Part shown: piece after piece, positions 53,034 to 63,981 of the stretch | How positions within the stretch are numbered: the stretch's first letter is position 1 | Layout: each line of letters begins with the position of its first letter | DNA from: Pleomorphomonas koreensis DSM 23070 | Lineage (GTDB): Bacteria > Pseudomonadota > Alphaproteobacteria > Rhizobiales > Pleomorphomonadaceae | Direction: 5' to 3' | DNA length: 64,000 nt | Assembly: GCF_000425185.1 (NCBI RefSeq) | Contig: NZ_AULH01000018.1 | Coordinates: forward strand, 1-64,000 | Program-made: the position numbers and the translations under genes | The notes under the pieces: model-generated | Databases searched by the model: none | Told to the model about the DNA's origin: nothing | Seen by the model: the letters and a program-made list of their open reading frames with translations, nothing else

Positions 53034-54446
53034 ATGACTTCCGCTTCTTCCGGCCGCTGGTCGGAGCTTGTCGAGCCCGAGCGGCTCGCCGCATCGCTGA
53101 CGCTGATGCTGGCCGCCGCCATCTTCGCCTTCAATGCCTTCCTCGTATCGACGGCCATGCCGACGGCGGTGGGCGAACTGCATGGCGAAGCCTACATTTC
53201 CTGGACGCTGACCGTCTACATCGTCGCCTCGATCACCGCCGGCGCGTCGGCGCCGCTGATGAAGGCGCGCTTCGGCGCCCGGCGCTGCCTGTTCTGGGCA
53301 AGCGGGGTGTTCGCGGCCGGCACGCTGGCCGCCGCCCTCTCCCCCAGCATGGAACTGGTGCTGGTCGGCCGCACCGTGCAGGGCGCCGGCGAGGGACTGA
53401 CGGCGGCCATCGCCTTCGCGCTGATTCCGCAGCTGTTTCCGTCGCGGCTGGTTGCCAAGATATTCGGCGCCGAGGCGATCGTCTGGGCGGTGGCCGCCTT
53501 CGGCGGGCCGGTGCTGGCCGGCGTCATCACCGAGCTGGTGAGCTGGCGCGCCGCCTTCCTCATCAACCTGCCGATCGTCGTCGTCTTCGTGGCGCTTGTC
53601 CATGTGGCGGTGCCTCATGAGGAACGGAAGCTCGATACCGGCTTGTTCCCCGGCATCCGCCTCGGCCTGGTGGCGCTCGCCATGATGGCGATCTCGGTGG
53701 CCGGCGTGGCGCTCGACGCACCGTGGCAGGCGATGCTGGTGGTGGCCGGCGCTGTCCTCTGCCTCATCGCCGCCGTTCGGATCGACCTTTCGTCCCGCAT
53801 ATCGATCCTGCCGCGCGGCGCCTTCGGCCTGACCAGCGTGCCGGGACTCAGCTTCTGGACGATCTTCTTCCTGCCGCTCGCCCAATCGGTGACCGGCGTG
53901 TTCCTGGTCTACGCCGTGCAGCACCTGTGGGGCTATGGCCCGGCCGTAGCCGGCGGTATCGGCGCCATCCTGGCACTGGCCTGGAGCGGCGGCGCGGTGA
54001 CGGTGGCCAACTACGACGGCACCGGGCGCCGGCTGCGCTTCGTCGCCGCCGGTGCGTCGGTGGTGGTGGCCGGCCTGGTGGTCGGCACCGTCGCCATCCT
54101 GCTGCACCTACTGGCGCTGGTGGTGCTCTGCCAGCTGATGATCGGCCTCGGCATGGGCGTCGCATGGGGCAGCCTCTGCCAGGTGACCATGGAAACCCAC
54201 CCCGAAGGCGAGCGCGACAAGGCGTCGGCGCTGCTGCCGACGCTGCAATCGGCCGGTTACGCGGCGGGTTCGGCGGTCCTCGGCCTCGTCGCCAATCTCG
54301 CCGGCTTCGCCAGCGACCCCACGCCCGAAGGTCTGCGCCGGTCGCTGGTCATCGCCTTCGCCGCCGCCGCGCTGCTGGCGCTGCCGCCGCTCGCCTTCGC
54401 GCTGCGCATGGGCCGGCTGTACCGGGCGGGCGCCGTCAGATCGTGA
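53034..54446 (+). CDS. MFS exporter, DHA2-like drug efflux type
   Basis: A protein of 470 residues starting [20 protein letters not shown]. Fourteen hydrophobic spans are likely. Motif A-like [18 protein letters not shown] and motif C-like [12 protein letters not shown] suggest a proton-coupled exporter. Substrate unknown. Its last 11 bases overlap the end of the cysNC gene (convergent). Confidence 0.85.
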   Translation: MTSASSGRWSELVEPERLAASLTLMLAAAIFAFNAFLVSTAMPTAVGELHGEAYISWTLTVYIVASITAGASAPLMKARFGARRCLFWASGVFAAGTLAAALSPSMELVLVGRTVQGAGEGLTAAIAFALIPQLFPSRLVAKIFGAEAIVWAVAAFGGPVLAGVITELVSWRAAFLINLPIVVVFVALVHVAVPHEERKLDTGLFPGIRLGLVALAMMAISVAGVALDAPWQAMLVVAGAVLCLIAAVRIDLSSRISILPRGAFGLTSVPGLSFWTIFFLPLAQSVTGVFLVYAVQHLWGYGPAVAGGIGAILALAWSGGAVTVANYDGTGRRLRFVAAGASVVVAGLVVGTVAILLHLLALVVLCQLMIGLGMGVAWGSLCQVTMETHPEGERDKASALLPTLQSAGYAAGSAVLGLVANLAGFASDPTPEGLRRSLVIAFAAAALLALPPLAFALRMGRLYRAGAVRS

Positions 54447-56364
54447 CGTCGGCGCCGGGCACGATGCCGATGTCCTGGAGGTGGGCGACGACGCGCTCGG
54501 CCAGCGCGTCGGCGGGGGCGGAGGTGGTGTCGAGCCGGATTTCCGGCGCCTCCGGCGGCTCGTAGGGCGAGGAGACGCCGGTGAAGCGGGCGATCTCGCC
54601 GGCCCGCGCCTTGGCGTAGAGGCCCTTGGGGTCGCGCGCCTCGGCCACGTCGAGCGGCGTATCGACGAACACCTCGACGAACTCGCCGGTTTCCACCAGT
54701 TCGCGCGCCAGCCGCCGTTCGGCCCGGAACGGCGAGATGAAGGACACCAGGACGATCAGCCCGGCGTCGACGAACAGCTTCGCCGTCTCGGCGACGCGGC
54801 GGATGTTCTCGACGCGATCGGCATCTGAAAAGCCGAGGTCGCGGTTGAGGCCGTGGCGGATGTTGTCGCCGTCGAGGATGTAGGCGTGGCGGCCGAGGGC
54901 GGTCAGCTTCCTCTCGACGAGATTGGCGATGGTCGACTTGCCGGCGCCCGACAGGCCGGTGAACCAGACGACAGCCGGCTTCTGGCCCTTGGCGAGCGCC
55001 CGCGCCCGCTTGTCGACGTCGAGCGCTTGCCAGTGGATGTTGCCGGCCCGCCTGAGGCCGTGATCGATCATGCCGGCGCCGACGGTCAGGTTGGAGAGCC
55101 GATCGATGACGATGAAGGCGCCGGTCTCGCGGTTGACGGCGTAGGGGTCGAAGGCGACCGGCTCGGACAGCGACAGGTTGGCGACGCCGACCTCGTTGAG
55201 GGCGAGGCTTTTCGCCGGCAGTTCGCCGCCGGTGTTGACGTCGATCTTGTATTTGATCGCCGTCACCTGGGCGGTGACCTGCCGGGCGCCGATCTTCAGG
55301 AGATAGGGCCGGCCGGGCAAAAGCGGCTCGTCGGCCATCCAGACCAGATGTGCGGCGAACTGGTCGGACACCTCGGGACGGTCGGCGGCCGCCGACAGCA
55401 CGTCGCCGCGCGAGATGTCGATCTCGTCGGCGAGCGTCAGCGTCACCGCCTCGCCGGCCGAAGCGGTGTCGAGTTCGCCGTCGAAGGTGACGATCGACTT
55501 CACCGTCGAGGTGCGGCCGGATTTCGCCACCACCACGGCGTCGCCGCGCCGCACGGTGCCGGAGGCGACGGTGCCGGAGAAGCCGCGGAAATCGAGGTTG
55601 GGCCGGTTCACCCACTGCACCGGCAGGCGGAACGGCCGCTCGGCCGCCTCGTCGTCGACGGCGACGGTTTCGAGATGCTCGACCAGCGTCGGGCCGCCGT
55701 ACCAGGGCGTGCGGGCGCTTTTCTCCAGCACGTTGTCGCCGTGGCGGGCGCTGAGCGGCATGGCGGCCAGCGTCCGGAAGCCGAGACCGGCGGCGAAGGC
55801 GCGGTAGTCGGCGACGATGTCCTCGAAGATCGCCTGCGAGAAGTCGACGAGGTCGATCTTATTGACGGCCAGCACGACGTGACGGATGCCGACCAGCGAG
55901 GCGATGAAGGAATGCCGCCGCGTCTGCGTCAGCACGCCACGCCGGGCGTCGATCAGGATCACCGCCAGATCGGCGGTGGAGGCGCCGGTCGCCATGTTGC
56001 GGGTATATTGCTCGTGGCCGGGCGTATCGGCGACGATGAACTTGCGCTTGTCGGTCGAGAAGAAGCGATAGGCGACGTCGATGGTGATGCCCTGCTCGCG
56101 CTCGGCCTCCAGGCCGTCGACCAGCAAGGCGAGATCGATGTCGTCGCCGACCGTGCCGTGCTTGCGGGAATCCTTTTCAAGACTCAGAAGCTGGTCCTCG
56201 AACAGCAGCTTGGAATCGTAGAGCAGGCGGCCGATCAGCGTCGACTTGCCGTCGTCGACCGAGCCGCAGGTGAGAAAGCGCAGGAGGCTCTTTTTCTCGT
56301 GCCGGCCGAGATAGTCGGTGAAGGCGGAAGCGTCGGCGGCGATGGTCGGATCGATGGCGTTCAT
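54436..56364 (-). CDS. cysNC: Bifunctional sulfate adenylyltransferase large subunit / APS kinase
   Basis: A protein of 642 residues starting [20 protein letters not shown]. The CysN GTPase half has [12 protein letters not shown] (near residue 35), [11 protein letters not shown] and NKIDLVDF; the CysC half has [12 protein letters not shown] (near residue 473) and [15 protein letters not shown]. It works with CysD to make APS and then PAPS from sulfate. This fusion (NodQ-type) is common in rhizobia and relatives. It overlaps cysD by one base (ATG/stop), so the two form one operon. Confidence 0.96.
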   Translation of the reverse strand: MNAIDPTIAADASAFTDYLGRHEKKSLLRFLTCGSVDDGKSTLIGRLLYDSKLLFEDQLLSLEKDSRKHGTVGDDIDLALLVDGLEAEREQGITIDVAYRFFSTDKRKFIVADTPGHEQYTRNMATGASTADLAVILIDARRGVLTQTRRHSFIASLVGIRHVVLAVNKIDLVDFSQAIFEDIVADYRAFAAGLGFRTLAAMPLSARHGDNVLEKSARTPWYGGPTLVEHLETVAVDDEAAERPFRLPVQWVNRPNLDFRGFSGTVASGTVRRGDAVVVAKSGRTSTVKSIVTFDGELDTASAGEAVTLTLADEIDISRGDVLSAAADRPEVSDQFAAHLVWMADEPLLPGRPYLLKIGARQVTAQVTAIKYKIDVNTGGELPAKSLALNEVGVANLSLSEPVAFDPYAVNRETGAFIVIDRLSNLTVGAGMIDHGLRRAGNIHWQALDVDKRARALAKGQKPAVVWFTGLSGAGKSTIANLVERKLTALGRHAYILDGDNIRHGLNRDLGFSDADRVENIRRVAETAKLFVDAGLIVLVSFISPFRAERRLARELVETGEFVEVFVDTPLDVAEARDPKGLYAKARAGEIARFTGVSSPYEPPEAPEIRLDTTSAPADALAERVVAHLQDIGIVPGADVTI

Positions 56365-57272
56365 CAGAAGTAGCCTTCCCGCTTCTTCTTTTCCATGGAG
56401 GCGCTGTCGTCATGGTCGATCAGCCGGCCGGAGCGCTCGGAGGTGCGGGCGATCAGCATTTCGCGGACGATTTCCGGCAGGCTCGCCGCGTCGCTCTCGA
56501 CGGCTGCGGTCAGCGGATAGCAGCCGAGCGTGCGGAAGCGGACGCGGCGCAGGTCCGGCGTCTCGCCGGGAAGAAGCGGCAGGCGGTCGTCGTCGGCCAT
56601 GATCCACTGGCCGCCGCGGTCGACCACCGGGCGTTCGGCCGCGAAATAGAGCGGCACGATGGGGATCTTTTCCAGGAGGATGTACTGCCAGATGTCGAGT
56701 TCGGTCCAGTTGGAGAGCGGAAAGACGCGAATGCTCTCGCCGGGCCGGACGCGGGCATTGTAAAGGCGCCAGAGTTCCGGCCGCTGGTTCTTGGGGTCCC
56801 AGGCATGGGTATCGGTGCGGAAGGAGAAGACGCGCTCCTTGGCGCGGCTTTTCTCCTCGTCGCGGCGGGCGCCGCCGAAGGCCGCGTCGAAGCCGTGGGC
56901 GGAGAGCGCCTGCTTCAGCGCCTCGGTTTTCATGACGTTGGTATAGACCGACGAGCCGTGGCTGAACGGCGTGACGCCGGCGGCAACGCCGTCCCGGTTG
57001 GTGTGGACGATGAGGTCGAGCCCTTCCGCCTTCACCGTGGCGTCGCGGAAGGCGATCATTTCGCGGAACTTCCAGGTGGTATCGACGTGCAGCAGCGGGA
57101 ACGGCAGCTTGCCGGGATAGAAGGCTTTCAGCGCCAGCCGCAGCATCACCGACGAATCCTTGCCGATCGAATAGAGCATCACCGGATTGCGGAACTCGGC
57201 GGCGACCTCGCGGATGATATGGATGGATTCCGCTTCGAGACGCTTCAGATGGGTCAGACGATCCTGGGACAC
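56364..57272 (-). CDS. cysD: Sulfate adenylyltransferase small subunit
   Basis: A protein of 302 residues starting [20 protein letters not shown]. The PP-loop motif is [20 protein letters not shown], followed by [19 protein letters not shown] and the conserved [20 protein letters not shown]. It catalyses ATP sulfurylase activity with CysN. It is first in the cysD-cysNC operon. An AT-rich inverted repeat lies about 190 bases upstream. Confidence 0.97.
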   Translation of the reverse strand: MSQDRLTHLKRLEAESIHIIREVAAEFRNPVMLYSIGKDSSVMLRLALKAFYPGKLPFPLLHVDTTWKFREMIAFRDATVKAEGLDLIVHTNRDGVAAGVTPFSHGSSVYTNVMKTEALKQALSAHGFDAAFGGARRDEEKSRAKERVFSFRTDTHAWDPKNQRPELWRLYNARVRPGESIRVFPLSNWTELDIWQYILLEKIPIVPLYFAAERPVVDRGGQWIMADDDRLPLLPGETPDLRRVRFRTLGCYPLTAAVESDAASLPEIVREMLIARTSERSGRLIDHDDSASMEKKKREGYF

Positions 57273-57462
57273 CGGGGCTCACCTCACGCGCGACGGACAT
57301 CGCGGCTTTCGCCTCCGGCACCGGCGCCGAAGGCTGGCGAAGCGGTAGCAAGCGGCCTCCCGGCTCTCAAGAAAGCGCGCACTCCGGTGGAACGGGAAAA
57401 GAGAAAATCTTTCCGGCGGCACCGTTTTGATTTGCCGGACCACAAATGATGGCCGACGACAT

Positions 57463-57492
57463 CTATTATCTACTAGGTTTGTATTCTAATAG
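57463..57492. promoter_or_regulatory. AT-rich inverted repeat upstream of cysD
   Basis: CTATTA and TAATAG flank an 18-base core containing ATCTACTAGGTTTGTAT. On the minus strand GATAAT lies in this element and may be a -10 for the cys operon. The imperfect symmetry could be an operator for a sulfur regulator (for example an Rrf2- or LysR-type protein). It also lies just 18 bases downstream of the lacI stop, so it could serve as a simple terminator spacer. Confidence 0.4.
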
Positions 57493-57509
57493 CGCCGGAC
57501 GGATCGCTG

Positions 57510-58541
57510 TCAGCTCCGCTCGGGAGCCGCCGCCGTCGAGCCGCGGACGATCAGTTGCACCGGCCACACCTCGGCCACGGCGCCCGGCTTCTGGCCGGCC
57601 ACCCGCGCCAGCGCCACTTCGGCGATGCGGGTGCCGGCGGCGCGGATCGACGATCGCGTGGTGGTGAGTTGCGGATGGAACTGGTCGGCCGGGAAGGCCG
57701 GCATCTCGTCGTCATGGGCGACGATGGAGAGGTCGCGCGGCACGTCGAGCCCAAGCTCGGCGGCGGCGCGCAGCACGCCGAGCGCCACCAGGATCGAGCC
57801 GCACAGGATGGCCGTCGGCCGCGCGTCGGCCTCCAGCGCCGGGCGGGCGATGCGGTAGGCGTTCTCGGCGGTCATCGGCATGAAGTGTTCGTCGAGCAGC
57901 GTCGCCGGCAGGCCGGCGGCGGCGAAGGCGGTGGCGGCGCCGCGCGAGCGATCCTCGACGAAGGTGAACTGCTCCTCGCCGTTGATCAGCATGACGCGGC
58001 GGTGGCCGAGCTGGATCAGGAAGCTGGTCGCCTGCTGGAAGGCACCGAAATTGTCGATGTCGAGATAGGAGATGCCGGCCGGGATTGGCGGCCGCCCATG
58101 CACCACGAAGGGAAACTTCAGCTCGCTCAGCAGCGCGATGCGCGGGTCGACGCAGAGCGGCGCCGACAGGATCACCACGTCGACCGTGCCGTCGCTCGCC
58201 AGGCGGCTGTAGGTGGCGATTTCGTCGTGCGGCGTCGACGGGCTGATCAGGATATCGAATCCCTGTTTGGCGCTGGTCTCGGCCACGCCGGCCAGATATT
58301 CGACGAAAAGCGGATCCATCAGGGCGTTCCGCTCGGCATTGAACACGACGCCCAATGCATGGGCACGGCCGGTCGCCAGACGCCGGGCCGCCGGTGACGG
58401 CCGGTATCCGAAACGTTGCGCGGCGGCGAGCACGATCTGACGGGTTTTTTCGCTGACTTCGGGGTATCCGTTGAGCGCGCGGCTGACGGTCGTCTGCGAC
58501 AGATGCAGCTCCGCGGCCAATTCCTTAAGATTCATCGCCAT
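57510..58541 (-). CDS. LacI-family repressor of the alpha-glucoside operon (AglR-like)
   Basis: A protein of 343 residues starting MAMNLKELAAELHLSQTTVS. The HTH is NLKELAAELHLSQTTVSRAL with the hinge helix ARRLATGRAHALGVV; the sugar-binding periplasmic-like domain follows. It is divergent to the agl operon and likely binds the two palindromes around the agl promoter, with an alpha-glucoside as inducer. A second ATG two codons downstream is an alternative start. The name AglR is inferred from location. Confidence 0.88.
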   Translation of the reverse strand: MAMNLKELAAELHLSQTTVSRALNGYPEVSEKTRQIVLAAAQRFGYRPSPAARRLATGRAHALGVVFNAERNALMDPLFVEYLAGVAETSAKQGFDILISPSTPHDEIATYSRLASDGTVDVVILSAPLCVDPRIALLSELKFPFVVHGRPPIPAGISYLDIDNFGAFQQATSFLIQLGHRRVMLINGEEQFTFVEDRSRGAATAFAAAGLPATLLDEHFMPMTAENAYRIARPALEADARPTAILCGSILVALGVLRAAAELGLDVPRDLSIVAHDDEMPAFPADQFHPQLTTTRSSIRAAGTRIAEVALARVAGQKPGAVAEVWPVQLIVRGSTAAAPERS

Positions 58542-58703
58542 TTTCCGTCGTCATCGGAAGCCGCCTCGCTCTTCCCCCTGAAACGGGAGACGACGCCGAT
58601 GAGCAGTCCCTGTCATTCGCGACGATACTGTTACACCGATTGCGTCCGCTGCTCAAAGGATCAGCATGACGAGAGGCGTCGCCCCCTTCGCCGAAATCCT
58701 CTC

Positions 58704-58775
58704 TGCAAACGGTTACATTGTCCAGTTGACATGAGAACGGCTTTCAAGGATGATCACAGCGTTCAAAGCGCTTTG
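58704..58775 (+). promoter_or_regulatory. agl promoter with two LacI-type operators
   Basis: TTGACA (58726-58731), a 17-base spacer and GATGAT (58749-58754) form a good promoter for aglE. CAAAGCGCTTTG (58764-58775), a perfect 12-base palindrome, lies at about +3 to +15, and TGCAAACGGTTACA (58704-58717), a LacI-type near-palindrome centred on CG, lies just upstream of the -35. Two operators around the promoter allow repression by blocking and looping. Confidence 0.75.
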
Positions 58776-58844
58776 GGGATTGCCCCGCGCTTGATACGGG
58801 AGTTGCGGCATTCGGGAGAAGTGCCGCGTTCAAGGGAGGACTTG

Positions 58845-60110
58845 ATGTTTCATTCAGCTCTGCGTGCCGGCCTGTTCGCCGGTGCGGTTTTCAGTGCATC
58901 CTTTGCGATGGCCGCTGAGCTCGCCATGGTGTCCGGCGACACCGGCAACGGCCTCGCCTTCCTCCAGAGCCAGCTCAAGAAGTTCGAAGCCGACACCGGC
59001 AACACCGTCAAGGTCGTGCCGATGCCGTCGTCGACCACCGACCAGTTCGGCCAGTACCGCCTGTGGCTCGCCGCCGGCAACGCCGACATCGACGTCTACC
59101 AGACCGATGTCATCTGGGCGCCGCAGCTCGCCGACCAGTTCCTCGACCTGACCGACGCCGCCAAGGACGTCGTCAAGGACCACTTCCCGTCGATCATCGA
59201 ATCGCAGACCACCAACGGCAAGCTGGTGGCCATCCCGGCCTTCACCGACGCGCCGGCGCTCTACTACCGCAAGGACCTGCTTGAGAAATACGGCAAGCCG
59301 GTTCCCAAGACCTGGGAAGAGATGGCCGCCACGGCCAAGGAGATCCAGGACAAGGAACGCGCGGCCGGCGCCAAGGACCTCTGGGGCCTGGTGTTCCAGG
59401 GCAATGCCTACGAAGGCCTGACCTGCAACGCGCTCGAATGGGTGAAGTCGTTCGGCGGCGGCCAGATCGTCGAGGCCAACGGCGACATCTCCATCAACAA
59501 CGAGAAGGCGGCCAAGGCCCTCGAAATGGTCAAGGGCTGGGTCGGCACCATTTCGCCCCCGGGCGTGCTCGCCTACCAGGAAGAAGAGGCGCGCGGCGTC
59601 TGGCAGACCGGCAATGCCGTGTTCATGCGCAACTGGCCGTATGCCTACGCGCTCGGCAACGGCGCCGACAGCGCCGTGAAGGACAAGTTCGGCGTGGCGC
59701 CGCTGCCGGCGGCGACGGCCGGCGACAAGCCGGCGGCGACGCTCGGCGGCTGGAACGTGGCGGTGTCCAAGTATTCCAAGCATCCGGAAGAGGCGATCAA
59801 GCTCGCCCTCTACCTCGGGTCCAAGGAAGTGCAGAAGCAGCGCGCCATCGACCAGACCAACCTGCCGACCATCGTCTCCCTCTACGACGATGCCGACGTG
59901 GCCAAGGCCGCGCCGATCATCCCGCAGTGGAAAGAGGTGTTCATGAATGCCGTGCCGCGTCCGTCGGCGCCGACCAAGGTCAAGTACAACGAGGTGTCCT
60001 CGCTGTTCTGGTCGGCCGTCCACGACACGCTGTCGGGCAACGGCACCGCCGCCGAAAACCTCGAAATGCTCGAGGCCAAGCTGACCGACCTGAAGGGCGC
60101 CGGCTGGTAA
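58845..60110 (+). CDS. aglE: Alpha-glucoside ABC transporter substrate-binding protein
   Basis: A protein of 421 residues starting MFHSALRAGLFAGAVFSASF with a clear signal peptide (cut near AMA-AELAMV) after GGAGGA. The ligand-binding core reads SGDTGNGLAFLQSQLKKFEA, DIDVYQTDVIWAPQLADQFL and AIPAFTDAPALYYRKDLLEK, as in AglE-type proteins for sucrose, trehalose or maltose. It hands sugar to the AglF/AglG permease. The ATPase (AglK) would be expected downstream of the window. Confidence 0.92.
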   Translation: MFHSALRAGLFAGAVFSASFAMAAELAMVSGDTGNGLAFLQSQLKKFEADTGNTVKVVPMPSSTTDQFGQYRLWLAAGNADIDVYQTDVIWAPQLADQFLDLTDAAKDVVKDHFPSIIESQTTNGKLVAIPAFTDAPALYYRKDLLEKYGKPVPKTWEEMAATAKEIQDKERAAGAKDLWGLVFQGNAYEGLTCNALEWVKSFGGGQIVEANGDISINNEKAAKALEMVKGWVGTISPPGVLAYQEEEARGVWQTGNAVFMRNWPYAYALGNGADSAVKDKFGVAPLPAATAGDKPAATLGGWNVAVSKYSKHPEEAIKLALYLGSKEVQKQRAIDQTNLPTIVSLYDDADVAKAAPIIPQWKEVFMNAVPRPSAPTKVKYNEVSSLFWSAVHDTLSGNGTAAENLEMLEAKLTDLKGAGW

Positions 60111-60126
60111 GCCGCCCCCTGGCTCA

Positions 60127-60166
60127 CCGGCCGCCCGACGTCGCCCCCTTGACGTCGGGCGGCCGG
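60127..60166 (+). other. Strong intercistronic hairpin between aglE and aglF
   Basis: A perfect 16-base stem (CCGGCCGCCCGACGTC and its complement) with an 8-base loop lies 17 bases after the aglE stop, without a T run. It likely protects the aglE mRNA 3' end and lowers read-through, giving more binding protein than permease. The remaining 200 bases of the gap show no gene. Confidence 0.75.
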
Positions 60167-60378
60167 CCCCTTCCCGGAGCGTCCGCCGTCGGCGACCATT
60201 TTGGCGCTCCGTCTGTTTTCCTGGACGCATTTCCGGGCGGAAGATCGTTCGCGCCCCGCCCCTGAAATGCCTCGACCGTCGAGACGGCCGCCGGAGACAA
60301 CCTCCGTTTCCGGACGGCGCGCCACCGGCCCCGCCGCGGGCGGACCGGCGCCTTCCGCACTCCATCGCAGGAATTGCC

Positions 60379-61370
60379 ATGGCCTCCACCCAATCGACGA
60401 TCCGGGTCGCGCCGACCGGGCCCGGCACCCACAAGCGGGTCAAGTCCGAGTTGATGCGCCAGCGCCTCAGGGCGGCCGGCTGGTTCCTCGTCCCGATGCT
60501 GATCGCGCTCGCCATCGTCGCCGGCTGGCCGCTTCTCCGGACGATCTATTTCTCGTTCACCAACGCCTCGCTGACCAATCTCTACGGAGCCGAGTGGGTC
60601 GGCTTCAAGAACTACCTCAACTGGACGGTTCTGAAGAGCGGCCGCGTCGTCTGGTCCGGCCTGCTTGCCGATCCGGCCTGGTGGAACGCCGTCTGGAACA
60701 CGGTGCGTTTCGCGGTGATCTCGGTGACGCTCGAAACCATCCTCGGCACCGTCGTGGCCCTGGTGCTCAACGCCGAATTCAAGGGCCGCGGCATCGTCCG
60801 CGCCGCCATCCTGATCCCCTGGGCGATCCCGACCATCGTCTCCGCCCGCATGTGGAGCTGGATGCTCAACGACCAGTTCGGCATCATCAACGACATGATG
60901 ATGACGCTCGGGCTGATCGACCACAAGATCGCCTGGACCGCCTCGTCCGACACGGCGATGATCGCCGTGCTGATCGTCGACGTCTGGAAGACGACGCCCT
61001 TCATGGCGCTGTTGATCCTCGCCGGATTGCAGATGATCCCGCGCGACATCTACGAGGCGGCGGCCATCGACGGCGTCCACCCGGTCAAGACCTTCTGGAA
61101 GGTGACGCTGCCGCTGGTGCGGCCGGCGCTGATGGTGGCGGTGATCTTCCGCCTGCTCGACGCCATGCGCATCTTCGACCTGATCTACGTGCTGACGCCC
61201 AACAGCGCCCAGACCAAGACGATCTCGGTGCTGGCCCGCGAAAACCTGATCGATTTCGACAAGTTCGCCTACGGCTCGGCGGAATCGACCATGCTGTTCC
61301 TGATCATCGCGCTGATGACCATTCTCTACATCTGGCTCGGCAAGGTGCGCTTCGACGGAGGAGACCGGTG

Positions 61371-61371
<1 letters not shown>
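60379..61371 (+). CDS. aglF: Alpha-glucoside ABC transporter permease
   Basis: A protein of 330 residues starting MASTQSTIRVAPTGPGTHKR. Six membrane spans and the EAA loop (DIYEAAAIDGVHPVKTFWKV) that docks the ATPase are visible. It forms the channel with AglG. Its stop overlaps the next start as TGATG. Confidence 0.92.
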
Positions 61372-62201
<830 letters not shown>

Positions 62202-62228
62202 GAAGACGGCGCCCTCACAAGATGGACC

Positions 62229-62253
62229 GTGCCGGCGCCCTCCCCGCCGGCAC
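62229..62253 (+). other. Hairpin between aglG and aglA
   Basis: A perfect 9-base stem GTGCCGGCG / CGCCGGCAC with a 7-base loop lies 28 bases after aglG, just before the aglA ribosome site. It may tune aglA translation or mRNA decay. Confidence 0.6.
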
Positions 62254-62273
62254 CGATGAAACAGAAAGACAGA

Positions 62274-63941
62274 ATGACCATGACCAGCCTTGAGAAAGTC
62301 GTCGCGAAGGCCGATCGGACCGCCGATCCCGACTGGTGGCGCGGCGCGGTGATCTACCAGATCTATCCGCGCTCGTTCCAGGACTCCAACGGCGACGGCA
62401 TCGGCGATCTCGCCGGCGTCACCGCGCGCCTCGGCTATCTCGAAGACCTCGGCGTCGACGCCGTCTGGCTGTCGCCCTTCTTCAAGTCGCCGATGAAGGA
62501 CTTCGGCTACGACGTGTCCGACTATTGCGACGTCGATCCGATCTTCGGCACGCTCGACGACTTCAAGCGGATGGTCGACGAGGCGCACCGGCGCGGCATC
62601 AAGGTGATCATCGACCAGGTGCTGAGCCACACCTCCGACCAGCATCCCTGGTTCACCGAAAGCCGCGCCGACCAGACCAATCCCAAGGCCGACTGGTATG
62701 TCTGGGCCGACGCCAAGGAGGACGGCACGCCGCCCAACAACTGGCTGTCGGTGTTCGGCGGTTCGTCCTGGGAGTGGGACACGCAGCGCTGCCAGTATTA
62801 CCTGCACAACTTCCTCGCCAGCCAGCCCGACCTCAACTTCCATTGCCCGGCGGTGCAGGACGCGCTGCTCGACGTGCTGAAGTTCTGGCTCGACCTCGGC
62901 GTCGACGGCTTCCGGCTCGATACGGCCAACTTCTATTTCCACGACAAGCAGCTGCGCTCCAATCCGCCGCAGACCCGCTCGGTCGCCGCCATCGATGCGC
63001 CGCGCGTCAATCCCTATCTCCGGCAGGACCACATCTACGACAAGAGCCAGCCGGAGAACCTCGTCTTCCTGCAGCGGATGCGCCGGCTGCTCGACCAGTA
63101 TCCCGGCACCACGACGGTCGGCGAGATCGGCGACGGCGACCGCTCGCTGACCACCATGACCGCCTACACCTCGGGCGGCGACAAGCTGCACATGTGCTAC
63201 ACCTTCGACCTCCTGGGCGGCGCGGCGACGCATGCCTATGTCGAGAAGACGCTGAAGACCTTCGAGGCCGGTGCCGGCGACGCCTGGCCCTGCTGGGCGC
63301 TGTCCAACCATGACGCCGTCCGCCACGCGACGCGCAACCTGCCGCTGACGCAGAACCCGTTGCGGCAGGGCAAGCTGATGGGCGCCCTCCACCTCTGCCT
63401 GCGCGGCTCGGTGTGCATCTACGAGGGCGACGAGCTTGGCCTCACCGAGGCCGATCTCGCCTTCGAGGATCTGGTCGACCCCTACGGCATCCGCTTCTGG
63501 CCGGAGTTCAAGGGCCGCGACGGCTGCCGCACGCCGATGGTCTGGGAGGCCGAGGCCGTCAACGCCGGCTTCTCCGACGGCAAGCCGTGGCTGCCGGTGC
63601 CGGCCGATCACCTTGAGAAAGCCGTCGATCGGCAGGCGGGCAAGGCGGACAGCCAGCTCGAATTCTACAAGGCGATGATCGCCTGGCGCCGCAGGAGCCG
63701 CGCGCTGACCAAGGGTTCGGTGCGCTTCCTCCCCTCCGATGGTGATATTCTCGCCTTTGTCCGCGAGACGGACGGCGAGACGGTGCTCTGCGTCTTCAAC
63801 TTCGGCCAGTCCGGGGCGGGCTTCCCGCTGCCGGAGGGTCTCTCCGTGGTGTCGGTGGCCGACGTTGGCTTCGGGTCGACGCTCGTCGAGGGCGTCGCGA
63901 CGGTGCCGGCCGAGAGCGCCTTCATCGCCACGGTGAAGTGA
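62274..63941 (+). CDS. aglA: Alpha-glucosidase, GH13 family
   Basis: A protein of 555 residues starting MTMTSLEKVVAKADRTADPD; an in-frame ATG 6 codons upstream is possible. GH13 blocks: YQIYPRSFQDSNGDGIGDLA, GIKVIIDQVLSHTSDQH, nucleophile Asp in GFRLDTANFYFH, acid/base Glu in TTVGEIGDGD, and SNHDAVRHA. It hydrolyses the imported alpha-glucoside in the cytoplasm. Gene order E-F-G-A matches the rhizobial agl operon. Confidence 0.93.
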   Translation: MTMTSLEKVVAKADRTADPDWWRGAVIYQIYPRSFQDSNGDGIGDLAGVTARLGYLEDLGVDAVWLSPFFKSPMKDFGYDVSDYCDVDPIFGTLDDFKRMVDEAHRRGIKVIIDQVLSHTSDQHPWFTESRADQTNPKADWYVWADAKEDGTPPNNWLSVFGGSSWEWDTQRCQYYLHNFLASQPDLNFHCPAVQDALLDVLKFWLDLGVDGFRLDTANFYFHDKQLRSNPPQTRSVAAIDAPRVNPYLRQDHIYDKSQPENLVFLQRMRRLLDQYPGTTTVGEIGDGDRSLTTMTAYTSGGDKLHMCYTFDLLGGAATHAYVEKTLKTFEAGAGDAWPCWALSNHDAVRHATRNLPLTQNPLRQGKLMGALHLCLRGSVCIYEGDELGLTEADLAFEDLVDPYGIRFWPEFKGRDGCRTPMVWEAEAVNAGFSDGKPWLPVPADHLEKAVDRQAGKADSQLEFYKAMIAWRRRSRALTKGSVRFLPSDGDILAFVRETDGETVLCVFNFGQSGAGFPLPEGLSVVSVADVGFGSTLVEGVATVPAESAFIATVK

Positions 63942-63953
63942 TCTGAACGACAG

Positions 63954-63981
63954 GCCGGCCGCCCCGTCGCGGGCGGTCGGC
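63954..63981 (+). other. Hairpin after aglA
   Basis: An 11-base stem (GCCGGCCGCCC with GGGCGGTCGGC, one G-T wobble) and a 6-base loop begin 13 bases after the aglA stop. No T run follows. It resembles the hairpin after aglE and suggests the operon continues (aglK expected). Confidence 0.6.

Noticed and set aside
54853-56373. Plus-strand ORF of 506 codons over cysNC
   Set aside because: Antisense shadow of the GTPase/kinase gene.
58854-60515. Minus-strand ORF of 553 codons over aglE
   Set aside because: Antisense shadow; the binding protein with its signal peptide and ribosome site is convincing.
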